A DNA stretch of 60,023 bases from an uncultured Sulfurovum sp. (GTDB lineage: Bacteria; Campylobacterota; Campylobacteria; Campylobacterales; Sulfurovaceae). The stretch lies in the NCBI GenBank assembly GCA_902727935.1, contig CACVAX010000056.1, forward strand, positions 1 through 60,023, in the 5' to 3' direction. The translations under genes and the position numbers were made by a program. Position 1 is the stretch's first letter. Each line of letters opens with the position of its first letter. A model generated the notes under the pieces. It saw only the letters and a list, made by a program, of their open reading frames with translations, was not told where the DNA came from and searched no databases. This document shows positions 26,119 to 34,207 of this stretch, piece after piece.

Positions 26119-27759
26119 TTATGACTTACCTCTACTCCACTGAACACGTGTTGCTAATATATGTTCGCAAGGGCCTTTATGCAATTTATTTTGACCAAAA
26201 TACCAACAGTTACAGGTTGCGTCTATAAGTTTCATATCATTGTCAATCACCAAGGTTGTACTGTAAGTTTTTGCATTGTCCATTACAGATCCATATATTT
26301 TTGTTGATTCTACTTGAGTGTACACTTTACCTAATGTGACCAAATTTGCCAAGACAAAGTTTGAAGCTTTCTCTTCACGTTCATTGCTAAACTGTAACTT
26401 ATCCATTGGTAAGGGATCTGCTGAAAGCTCACGAACTCGGTAAGTATCTTTGTTCATGTCATACAACACATGACCTTGTTGAGCATAAATGCCCAGTGCC
26501 GATTCAATAATGGGTTTGTCTAAACCCAAACGTGTTGATAAGCTCGTAGCACTTTGTACATGTTCACGGCTCAAAGCATCAAAAACTTTTTGGGAAGTTA
26601 AGCTATCTACTTCAGCACGTGGACTCATGAGGTCAAAGTTTGCTGAAGCTGACCAATCATTGGCTGACCAACCACTTAAGCCTAAAGTAAAGTGCATTGA
26701 CCCCAAATCTGCTTCCCAAAAACTTGGCATACCTGAACCTAAAAGGCTTACTTTGAAATGCTTTGCCACAGGTAACAGTCGCTCTAAAATAAACAGTCTT
26801 CGTCGTCCCCAAATACGTATCTCTTCAGCTTTCTTGCCTTGGTAAATGGAACGTCTAAACGTCAATTTCTTACCCCAAGGTTCAAACAGCACTTCTACAG
26901 GTTTGTCAGGTTGTAAAATAAAACGTAATGAACGTGGAGATTTTTTCTCTTTATTTCGTTTAAGCATCAACAAAATATTGTACATGTCCATTGGATGTAA
27001 TGTAAACGAACTTTTATCCATGGTCATGGCTGAACTAATTTGTAAAAAACCTCGTACCCATGAATCAGGTAAATCAATCTTCTCTTCTTTAAATTCATCG
27101 GACAGCTCTGTTTCTACTTCAAAACCACTGGGGTCAATGGTAAAACTCGTCTCTTTATAATCACGAATCTTCTGAAACTCATCATAAAGCTTGTCAGAGT
27201 AGTCAATGTTGGTTGTTCCATACGAATGCTCTTCTATCTCTTTAAAGGTGTCGTAAGAACAGCTCAGCTTTCCATAACTTGATTCATCTTGCGAGAAACA
27301 TTCAAAAAATACCTCATCAGGATGCACCGTAATCACTGGATCAAGTACAAACCATTTATCATAATCATTTTTATACAGATACTGAAAATAGTTGGACTGT
27401 GCATCATAATAGGGCTTTAGTAATTTGTTCTCCGTAGCTCTTAAAGCATCCAACTCTTTACGTATTTTGTTATATTTGGCTTGACGTTGCTCTTTTTCAG
27501 CTACCAATTCAGCCAACCAAACTTCTTCTTGACTCTCGAGCCATGCTTTGTAGTCACTTGTATCTTTAGGTTTAAAACGCATGTCTGAAACCACCACATC
27601 GTGCAAGGAAGACATGGCTTCACGAAAGTTCAATGTATCACGTAACTTGGAGACAAAAAAAGTAGGTTCACGGTTAAGGTCAGGGGCAAAACTCATGTCG
27701 GTTGTGGTATTGTTCGAATTAATTCCTGAATTACCTTTAAATTTATAGTTAAACTCCAT
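26119..27759 (-). CDS. Retron accessory protein with SWIM zinc finger (WHSWIM-like)
   Basis: 546 residues. C-terminal SWIM motif: C516-x-C518 ... C531-x-H533 (TCNCWYFG...GPCEHILA). The region about 400-470 (TSQKVFDALSREHVQSATSLSTRLGLDKPIIESALGIY) reads as a winged helix, giving the WH-SWIM layout. The N-terminal half holds a charged coil (WLAELVAEKEQRQ) and no domain I recognise. Its ATG overlaps the stop of the upstream gene (TAATG). In the retron class I associate with type XIII, WHSWIM and ARM proteins are the two non-RT components. Inferred role: part of the toxic or effector arm, probably nucleic-acid binding. Confidence 0.82.
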   Translation of the reverse strand: MEFNYKFKGNSGINSNNTTTDMSFAPDLNREPTFFVSKLRDTLNFREAMSSLHDVVVSDMRFKPKDTSDYKAWLESQEEVWLAELVAEKEQRQAKYNKIRKELDALRATENKLLKPYYDAQSNYFQYLYKNDYDKWFVLDPVITVHPDEVFFECFSQDESSYGKLSCSYDTFKEIEEHSYGTTNIDYSDKLYDEFQKIRDYKETSFTIDPSGFEVETELSDEFKEEKIDLPDSWVRGFLQISSAMTMDKSSFTLHPMDMYNILLMLKRNKEKKSPRSLRFILQPDKPVEVLFEPWGKKLTFRRSIYQGKKAEEIRIWGRRRLFILERLLPVAKHFKVSLLGSGMPSFWEADLGSMHFTLGLSGWSANDWSASANFDLMSPRAEVDSLTSQKVFDALSREHVQSATSLSTRLGLDKPIIESALGIYAQQGHVLYDMNKDTYRVRELSADPLPMDKLQFSNEREEKASNFVLANLVTLGKVYTQVESTKIYGSVMDNAKTYSTTLVIDNDMKLIDATCNCWYFGQNKLHKGPCEHILATRVQWSRGKS

Positions 27760-30700
27760 TACAGCACCTCTCTTACTTCTGTCTCTTCTATGCTTAGAGG
27801 CAATGCTATTTCTGGGTACGATTCTCTAATCTTATGCATTGCTTCTACATAAACCTCTTTATCTGCCCAAACCATGGTCGCTGAATGATGAGAAGCTAAA
27901 CCTGCATACATTGTTGCTATGGCTTTATTTTCCAAGCGTCTCATGAGTAAAAGCATTATCCGTGTTTTAGCCACCCTATTTTGATTGACTGAATGCAATA
28001 ACACATTAAAGAAACGCTCCAGTTTTAAAAGTTGTTCATCAGCCATTTCACTTAGCATTAAATCGGTTACAAATTTTTGAATATTAAGTGCTGGATGTTG
28101 CGAAAGTTTGGTTAACAACACTCCTATATCAAACTCTCCTGCTTCAATTCTCTTTTTAGCAAAAAGCTGTACATCTACATAATTACTATCTACCACCACC
28201 ACAATGTCATCTGTATTCATGGGAAAGGTACTAAAATATTTTGAAGCAAAAGCACGAGTGTCTTCCCAGTGGGTATCAAAAATCATAAGCGACTTAGGCA
28301 TGGCTTCTTGCACCTTATCTTGATGATTGGTATAAGCATTGTATGCCCAAACCCTTGTGGATTTATTGGGACTTTTAGCCAATCTTGCCCATTGTCGTAC
28401 AGAAAATGCTTCTGCCTCAAACTTTGTCAATATCAAAGAACCCACAGCCACGGCCATTTTACTTTTGGCAATAAGCAATCGGTAAAGTTGGTCAGCATTC
28501 ACAGATAAATAAGCTAAATGCAAATGCTTCACTACTTTTTGAATATCTGTAACCAACCCATCCTCATACGCTACAAATGATTTCTCTACAATAGCATAAA
28601 GGAAGACCTTAGCATTTTGGTTCTCTTGGGCTAGTTGTGCAATAATTTTTTGAGATTCAATCCGTACCGATGCTTCTTCATGATATAAAAATGTCACCAA
28701 CATCTCATGGGCTTTCATCAACTCTGCTTCTGAAAGTTTTCCTAAAAGATAAATGGTTGTCGCTAACATCTCTGAATGTTGATAGTTTGCTATTTTTTCT
28801 TTGAAGAACAGAGGTAATACTAAATCTCTAAGAGAATCAGAACGAATTAAAATAGCAGCCACCACATGCTGATCTGAAATCTCCTGGGCTTCCATCATCT
28901 GTATTAAATGTTTAGTATTTAATCCTTTATGTAACGCTTCAAAGATTTCTATAAAACGTGATTTTAATACTACTTCCAAAGGACTGCTCTCTTGCATAAA
29001 TACTTCTACTAAACTTTCAACTAAATCACCAGGTTTTTCTAAAGTTTTCAAGAGAGGAAGTAAACGCTCAAAAGCATACTTAGAACTTTTAAAAACAACT
29101 TTAATCATCAAGTCTTCAGCATAAAGTATGGCTCTTTTTTCACTCAAAATATCTAAGGCAAAAGAAGCTATTGTATTGTCAAAACTTAACAAAGCACTTT
29201 CCACAATGGCTACTTCTTGGGTTTTTGCATAACGTTCTTTGAGTAGTTCAAAGAAAAAATTTCTAACTTTATTGGCGTTAGCATTCAACATTGCTAACAA
29301 CGCTTCTAAAGAAGCATTTTCTATCACAGCTGGATGCTCTTCCAAAATGCTAAAAGCAAAATTTTGTACCACTTCTACTTTACTTTGGGTCAAAATTTCT
29401 AAAGCCACTTCAGGGTTTTTATCCCAAAGTTCTTTATGCATCTCTGGACGATGCTCATCTTTAATGCTTTTATTCGCAATGCTCCAAACTTTTTTACTAG
29501 GCTCTATCATATAACGTTTTCCAGCCCCAAACAGTATATACATAAAGCTGACATGCGTAGAATACGCATCATAATTTTTTGTTTTCCAATTCCAATTTTC
29601 ATCATAATAGCTTGAACTAAAAGCTTCAAAAGCTGAAGGGTAGGCATTCATGCTCAACAGCAGATATTTAGCAAAGTCTAAATAAGCTTTACCTTGAAAT
29701 TTAGCTTTATACCCAACATCACGGAGGCTTCGCTTTTTAAAATAAAGTTTTGAACACCCTAAACTCGGCTTGGTATTCCAATTCTCATCATGGTCTGTAT
29801 AACATGCCATTTTTTTAGATTCTATCTTAGTAATGAGTTGGGCTACAACTTCTTGATCATCACGTATCTCTGCCATTTTATAGATTCTTCTAAAAAGTGA
29901 AAAATTAAACTTGGTTAAGGGTAAATGTACCAAAGACAAAACAAAAGTTTTATGCATAAAGTTGTCTATACTCGCATGAATATAAAGTTTTAAATAAAGT
30001 TCATCAGCCCTTTGAAGCAATGGGGTCAACTCATTTTTAACAACTTTTCGCTCCTCTTCATACCAAGAATCTAACTCTTTGTAACGTGTATATAGACGAT
30101 CAATCATCTCTTCTAAAAGCTGAACTTGAATCAAAAAATTAGCTATATTTTTTTGCTTCAAAGACGTAGAGAAAGGCAAAGAGAAACTTAACCCTTCTAT
30201 TTGTTTTTTTTCTTGTTCTTCTTTGAGTAAAAAGAGTGCTTCTTCCACCACATAACGTGAAGCATCATTGAGTTTATTTCTCAACGACTCAATGGGTTTA
30301 CGCAGACTTATATCAGCATAACGTCCCAATGTCCAAGCTAGAGCATAATAAAAAGCATTACTCTGCTCTTTTTCTTGTTCATACAGTGCTAATACCAAGG
30401 GTTTTGCTGTTTCTAATTTTAAAATACCTGCTTTATAGATGAGTTTTGAGATGGGATAGTTGTCAACAACATGCAATGCCTCATCTTTAGCACGTTCTAA
30501 TCTGCTAAGAAGTAAAGTTTCATAGGCTTCTAGCGAAATTACTTCTCGCACTTTTTTCTCTTCTTTTTTCCTAGAGTCATACCCCTCTTTTATCTGATAC
30601 GCTTTATTCATCTTTGAAATAACCAATGAATCATAAAGTTTTTGGGCTTTTTCTAAATTGACAGGAACTTTTGTTTTTGTTCCTTCTTTCAAACTCCCTC

Positions 30701-30824
30701 CAAAACGACCATACTCAAAATTAACCAAATATTCTGAAGGAGAAATTTCAAGTAAATAGACAGTGTAAACTTTGTTTGATGTCCCTTTTTGATAATGTAA
30801 AAATGTTTGTTTAACGGTTTTCAT
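27759..30824 (-). CDS. Retron accessory protein with WGR domain and ARM/HEAT repeats
   Basis: 1021 residues. N-terminal WGR-like domain (residues about 5-85): VNFEYGRFGG...GTKTKVPVNLEKAQKLYDSLVISKMNKAY, with the Trp of WGR replaced by Tyr. The rest is a long helical solenoid of Leu-rich repeats resembling HEAT/ARM (e.g. AVIENASLEALLAMLNANANKVRNFFFELL). WGR domains bind DNA ends or breaks in PARPs and related proteins. Strong SD (GGGGGAG) 11 nt after the RT stop. Coupled to the SWIM gene. As part of a retron it could sense or hold the msDNA. This is inferred from context. Confidence 0.82.
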   Translation of the reverse strand: MKTVKQTFLHYQKGTSNKVYTVYLLEISPSEYLVNFEYGRFGGSLKEGTKTKVPVNLEKAQKLYDSLVISKMNKAYQIKEGYDSRKKEEKKVREVISLEAYETLLLSRLERAKDEALHVVDNYPISKLIYKAGILKLETAKPLVLALYEQEKEQSNAFYYALAWTLGRYADISLRKPIESLRNKLNDASRYVVEEALFLLKEEQEKKQIEGLSFSLPFSTSLKQKNIANFLIQVQLLEEMIDRLYTRYKELDSWYEEERKVVKNELTPLLQRADELYLKLYIHASIDNFMHKTFVLSLVHLPLTKFNFSLFRRIYKMAEIRDDQEVVAQLITKIESKKMACYTDHDENWNTKPSLGCSKLYFKKRSLRDVGYKAKFQGKAYLDFAKYLLLSMNAYPSAFEAFSSSYYDENWNWKTKNYDAYSTHVSFMYILFGAGKRYMIEPSKKVWSIANKSIKDEHRPEMHKELWDKNPEVALEILTQSKVEVVQNFAFSILEEHPAVIENASLEALLAMLNANANKVRNFFFELLKERYAKTQEVAIVESALLSFDNTIASFALDILSEKRAILYAEDLMIKVVFKSSKYAFERLLPLLKTLEKPGDLVESLVEVFMQESSPLEVVLKSRFIEIFEALHKGLNTKHLIQMMEAQEISDQHVVAAILIRSDSLRDLVLPLFFKEKIANYQHSEMLATTIYLLGKLSEAELMKAHEMLVTFLYHEEASVRIESQKIIAQLAQENQNAKVFLYAIVEKSFVAYEDGLVTDIQKVVKHLHLAYLSVNADQLYRLLIAKSKMAVAVGSLILTKFEAEAFSVRQWARLAKSPNKSTRVWAYNAYTNHQDKVQEAMPKSLMIFDTHWEDTRAFASKYFSTFPMNTDDIVVVVDSNYVDVQLFAKKRIEAGEFDIGVLLTKLSQHPALNIQKFVTDLMLSEMADEQLLKLERFFNVLLHSVNQNRVAKTRIMLLLMRRLENKAIATMYAGLASHHSATMVWADKEVYVEAMHKIRESYPEIALPLSIEETEVREVL

Positions 30825-30835
30825 TATTTCTCCCC

Positions 30836-32398
30836 CTACTTTCTAAACATGTCTAAAATATTATTTAAAAAAGAAGGGTTTTCCAAAGTTGTTTTGGAAG
30901 CTTCTTCTCCAAGCTCTTTACTGCTTACTACCCTTGTCTCTTCTGTTACTAAAAATACAGGCTTAGATTCCCAAGGCTGTTTACCTTCTGCTGACTTGAT
31001 TCGAAATGTTTTATCACTAAGCCCTAAAGAAGGCATAGGATATTTTTGAAGTAATGCTTTAACTCGCTTTAGGTAGTCAGCCCCTTTTACAGGGTCAACC
31101 ATGTTAATAAAATTGGCATAACCTAAAACAGAAGCCATAAGGTTCTCTGTTTTTCCTTGCCATGATTTTCCCTCAAGTCCATGCTGTTCTATTTGATAAA
31201 GCAAAGCCCTAAACTTTTTGAGCTCTTTTCGATTGACAGAAAGTTTTTCATTGACCACAATCCCCGTGACCTCATGACAGGCACCTTTTTTCATGATTTT
31301 TGTCTTTTTAGAATGTAAAATAAAGCCCTCTTCTTTGGTCACTTTTTTTATCCAAAACATCATCTTATTAATATTCTGATACGCCGTTGCCGAAAAAGTC
31401 ATGTCATCAGCATAACGCGTGTAGGTAAAAGCTAAACTATCAGCAATACCACTCATTCGCTTGTCCAATTTACGACAAATAAGATTTGTAATCATTGGAC
31501 TCGCAGGTGAACCTTGTGGAAGATAACGTTTACCTGTATAAAGATAAAGTTTTTCACCATCGAGGGTTACTTCTTTTTGTTGGGCTTCGGTTGTCAAAAT
31601 GGCTAAAATGGTTGCCACTTCTGCTGAATAACCCAAGCTTTTAAATAAACCCTTTACACGTCCATAGTCAAGCGTAGGAAAAAAGTTTTCAAGGTCACAG
31701 TTAATCACCACTGCTTTTCCAATATGAGGTTGGGCATTACTCATTATGCTTTTATTTGTAACAAAACCATGGGCTTTTTCATGCACAGCCACTTTGTTTA
31801 AGATATTTTCTAAAATCCAATATTGTAAACGTTTAAGTTGAGGTTTGGGTGCTGATATTTCTCTAAACCCCCCTGTTTTTTTTGCCATTTTAAAATGAAC
31901 ATAATTACTTTGTCGTGAAAGTTTTTGAGTGTAGGTCAAAAAGCGTAAGGCTTTGAGGTCAATGCCCATTTTATTGGCTAAATCTTTCGCATCTTTAATA
32001 AGAAAAAGATTATTTGTTACTAGCAGTTCTAACTTTGCTGATGTTTCATCATCATGTATAAAAGAATGCCCTATGAAACCCAATTTATTTTCTTTTTTTT
32101 CTGCTCGTTCTTTAGCTTTTTTTTGAGCTTGAGCTTCTCTTTTGGCTTTTGTCTCTTCTCTTCGCACTAAAGCATCTGCCATACGTTGCTTATGAATCTC
32201 TTTAATCACTGATGCTGGATTTTTAATTTTAGTAGAGAGTTGATTTAGTTCATGTTGTAGCTCTGTTTTTTTTTCAATGAGTTCTTCTGGCATTTTAGGT
32301 TTAGCATTGTCCCAAAAACCAAGGCGTTTCATCTCGGTTAAAATATAAGAATCTTTGGAGGTTTTTTTTATTTCGTCGTAAAGTTCTTGACGTGTCAT
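30836..32398 (-). CDS. Retron reverse transcriptase (type XIII-like)
   Basis: 520 residues. RT core at about 165-400 with retron hallmarks: NAxxH (Asn221-His225) before the catalytic Asp235 (NCDLENFF), QGSPAS (295-300), YADD (329-332) and VTG (377-379). No maturase or intron domain. The first ~140 residues are an unusual highly charged coiled region (KAKREAQAQKKAKERAEKKE) that most short retron RTs lack; a ~100-residue tail follows the thumb. The predicted ncRNA ends 79 nt upstream of the start. Uses the adjacent RNA as primer and template to make msDNA. Order ncRNA-RT-ARM-WHSWIM marks the whole as one tripartite anti-phage retron. Confidence 0.95.
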   Translation of the reverse strand: MTRQELYDEIKKTSKDSYILTEMKRLGFWDNAKPKMPEELIEKKTELQHELNQLSTKIKNPASVIKEIHKQRMADALVRREETKAKREAQAQKKAKERAEKKENKLGFIGHSFIHDDETSAKLELLVTNNLFLIKDAKDLANKMGIDLKALRFLTYTQKLSRQSNYVHFKMAKKTGGFREISAPKPQLKRLQYWILENILNKVAVHEKAHGFVTNKSIMSNAQPHIGKAVVINCDLENFFPTLDYGRVKGLFKSLGYSAEVATILAILTTEAQQKEVTLDGEKLYLYTGKRYLPQGSPASPMITNLICRKLDKRMSGIADSLAFTYTRYADDMTFSATAYQNINKMMFWIKKVTKEEGFILHSKKTKIMKKGACHEVTGIVVNEKLSVNRKELKKFRALLYQIEQHGLEGKSWQGKTENLMASVLGYANFINMVDPVKGADYLKRVKALLQKYPMPSLGLSDKTFRIKSAEGKQPWESKPVFLVTEETRVVSSKELGEEASKTTLENPSFLNNILDMFRK

Positions 32399-32476
32399 TT
32401 TTTATCCTGATTTTATCAAATAATGGTAAGTAATTAATCGTGGGTATTTTTATGCTTATAATAGTATATAGGTTTT

Positions 32477-32693
32477 GAAACAAAAGAGTTTATCTTCGTT
32501 CACTCAAATATTAGTGTATTCAACTCGACACAAATGGGGTACTAGTGTACACTATTTGTCTTTACAAGACTACTACGAAATATGTACACTAGTACCCTAT
32601 TTGTAATAGTAAAGAATATGCTAATAACGCTTTGCTAGACTCTAAACAGACATGGTGATACACCATGCAAATTGCAAGGTTCTCTTATGTTTC
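32477..32693 (-). ncRNA. Predicted retron msr-msd non-coding RNA
   Basis: Read 5'->3' on the minus strand: a1 at 32693-32682 (GAAACATAAGAG); an msr-like hairpin at 32667-32651 with 7-bp stem CATGGTG/CACCATG and 3-nt loop; an msd-like stem made by 32604-32584 and 32550-32530, 21 bp with a single mismatch, whose tip holds a small hairpin (GTCTT/AAGAC, 32570-32558); then a2 at 32488-32477 (CTCTTTTGTTTC) pairing with a1 at 11 of 12 positions. This order a1-msr-msd-a2 directly before the RT gene is diagnostic for retrons. The exact branching G and msd ends cannot be fixed by eye. The 387-nt gap between RT and zur is explained by this RNA and its promoter. Confidence 0.82.
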
Positions 32694-32716
32694 TATAGAA
32701 GTTTATTGTGTTAATT

Positions 32717-32722
32717 ATTATA
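32717..32722 (-). promoter_or_regulatory. Probable -10 box for the retron ncRNA-RT transcript
   Basis: TATAAT on the minus strand in the context GTATATTATAATAATTAA. The predicted start of transcription would fall about 15 nt before a1, as expected for a retron RNA. No clear -35. Confidence 0.5.
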
Positions 32723-32785
32723 ATATACTTAAGATTTTATTTTCTAGTTAAAATTTAATATTTTTTTAAAAATAGCTATTAATAC

Positions 32786-33148
32786 TCAACCACAAGTACG
32801 ACAAACACCATGTACAATGATGTTTTCAACCGTATATCCCTTAAGTGTAAAGTGTTCATCAGCTTCAAGGCACTCTACCTTATGGCATTGATTACAAATA
32901 AAATGTGCATGTAGCTTTTTATTCATTTCATAGTATCTCTTTTTATCACTCGACTCAAAACCATTCAAGATTCCTGTACCTTCAAAGGTGGTCATATTTC
33001 GGTAAAAAGTTGCTTTATCCATCGCAATATCTGATTTAATATCTTCATAAGCCAAAGGCTGTGAGGCTTTAGAAAAGATTTCTAAAAGCATCTTCCGTGC
33101 AGGGGTAAATTTCAATTTATTATTTTTAATAAGTTTTTCTAATTCCAT
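32786..33148 (-). CDS. Fur-family regulator, probably Zur
   Basis: 120 residues from ATG 33148; a TTG at 33163 would add five. Winged helix with MDKATFYRNMTTFEGTGIL (Fur DNA-recognition region), then metal-site residues HAHFICNQCHKVECLE and a C-terminal HGVCRTCG, giving two CxxC pairs for structural zinc. Neighbours are all zinc-handling genes, and the palindrome ATGCAA-N5-TTGCAT lies 36 nt upstream, between this gene and the His-rich lipoprotein. A zinc-sensing repressor (Zur) controlling the locus and itself is the best reading. PerR or Fur are less likely by context. Confidence 0.85.
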   Translation of the reverse strand: MELEKLIKNNKLKFTPARKMLLEIFSKASQPLAYEDIKSDIAMDKATFYRNMTTFEGTGILNGFESSDKKRYYEMNKKLHAHFICNQCHKVECLEADEHFTLKGYTVENIIVHGVCRTCG

Positions 33149-33184
33149 GAGTTGATTATACAATATCTATACTTATCCCCTCAT

Positions 33185-33201
33185 ATGCAATTAAGTTGCA
33201 T
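33185..33201. promoter_or_regulatory. Putative Zur box (divergent zur / lipoprotein promoter)
   Basis: Perfect palindrome ATGCAA-TTAAG-TTGCAT. The same 6-5-6 palindrome occurs at 37383-37399, the other divergent promoter of the zinc locus. On each strand the half-site TTGCAT occupies a -35-like position, with a T/A-rich -10 candidate 14-17 nt further (TATATT at 33216-33221 on the plus strand). Binding would block both promoters. Confidence 0.75.
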
Positions 33202-33250
33202 TTAATGAAAAGTTCTATATTATTCGCTCATTAATTTTCAAAGGATCAAC

Positions 33251-34207
33251 ATGAACACAACAAAACTAGCCCTTGCTTCACTTGTAACACTTCTTTTCAT
33301 AGGATGTGGAAGTAGCAGTAGTAGCAATTCAAACACAGATGTAAACTTAACAAGTAGCTTAGATTTACCTGATGGTAAAATATTGATTTTCTTTGACAAC
33401 GCCACTTCAGACCAATACCTCTATGACACAACAGCCGATACCAATACAAACATGAATACCGATGTCAATAAAACCTATAACATGACCGATAAAACAGGGA
33501 AACTCATTCGATGGGATCACGAAACAACCACTGGTGTTGACCAAAAAATCGTCATGATAAATGATGACTTTAATATTAACGAAGGAAACTTAACCTATAA
33601 CGACTTCCATTACTTAGGTCATTTCCATGAAGAAGACAATGTACATGTTTTTGCGTCACACTCCAACAGCGAATTTGACCCAACAGTATCAAGTGATGCT
33701 AAAAAAGCTACTTTAGTCTCTCTTAACACGCACCTTCTTGAACAAGAAGCGATTAAACAAGAGATTGCTACCACACTAGCAGATGCTGGTGAAGAATTAT
33801 GTAACTTCTATGTCTTAGAGCATGAAGAGGAAGATGCAGCCACTGAAACAGAAGAAGATCATGGTGATTCACCACATTTTGCATTCACAAAATCAGGTAA
33901 GGTACACGTTTACTATGATGAAGAAGGAGGTCTCACACTAGGAGGTGATATAGTCGCTCTTGAGGGTGTAACAAGCTGTGAAGAAGACAAAAGTTCTATT
34001 GTAAAAAATAATGACCATGGTGTCTTAATTTTCAGTGCAGAAACACAAACACTTTACCAAGTTGATACACATGATGAGATTAACGGTACCACTAGACCAG
34101 ATTATCACCAACACGCTAACTGGACAGGAAGTAAATTCTTACCAACAAACTTCACTCCTACACAATTTGTAGGAATCGGTGAATCAGATGAAGCCCATGA
34201 CGACTAA
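33251..34207 (+). CDS. His/Asp-rich lipoprotein of the zinc locus
   Basis: 318 residues; lipobox LFIGC (Cys19) followed by a Ser/Asn linker. Contains clustered metal-binding residues: FHYLGHFHEEDNVHVF, LEHEEED...EEDHGDSPHF, DYHQHANW and a C-terminal DEAHDD. No named domain. It has a Zur-type palindrome in its promoter, and its 3' end overlaps the TonB receptor gene. Inferred role: surface or periplasmic zinc capture handing metal to the receptor. Could also bind other divalent metals. Confidence 0.78.
   Translation: MNTTKLALASLVTLLFIGCGSSSSSNSNTDVNLTSSLDLPDGKILIFFDNATSDQYLYDTTADTNTNMNTDVNKTYNMTDKTGKLIRWDHETTTGVDQKIVMINDDFNINEGNLTYNDFHYLGHFHEEDNVHVFASHSNSEFDPTVSSDAKKATLVSLNTHLLEQEAIKQEIATTLADAGEELCNFYVLEHEEEDAATETEEDHGDSPHFAFTKSGKVHVYYDEEGGLTLGGDIVALEGVTSCEEDKSSIVKNNDHGVLIFSAETQTLYQVDTHDEINGTTRPDYHQHANWTGSKFLPTNFTPTQFVGIGESDEAHDD

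Noticed and set aside
30836-32398. Group II intron maturase
   Set aside because: The RT has NAxxH and VTG motifs and lacks a maturase/X or endonuclease domain. No intron RNA domain V/VI structure was seen downstream.
32530-32604. Long inverted repeat as an insertion-sequence end or plain terminator
   Set aside because: There is no transposase and no target duplication. The repeat is flanked by a1/a2 pairing and an msr-like hairpin directly before a retron RT, so msd is the better reading.
32665-32677. ATGCAA-TTGCAA resembling a third Zur box
   Set aside because: The half-sites are 1 nt apart rather than 5 and lie inside the predicted retron RNA.
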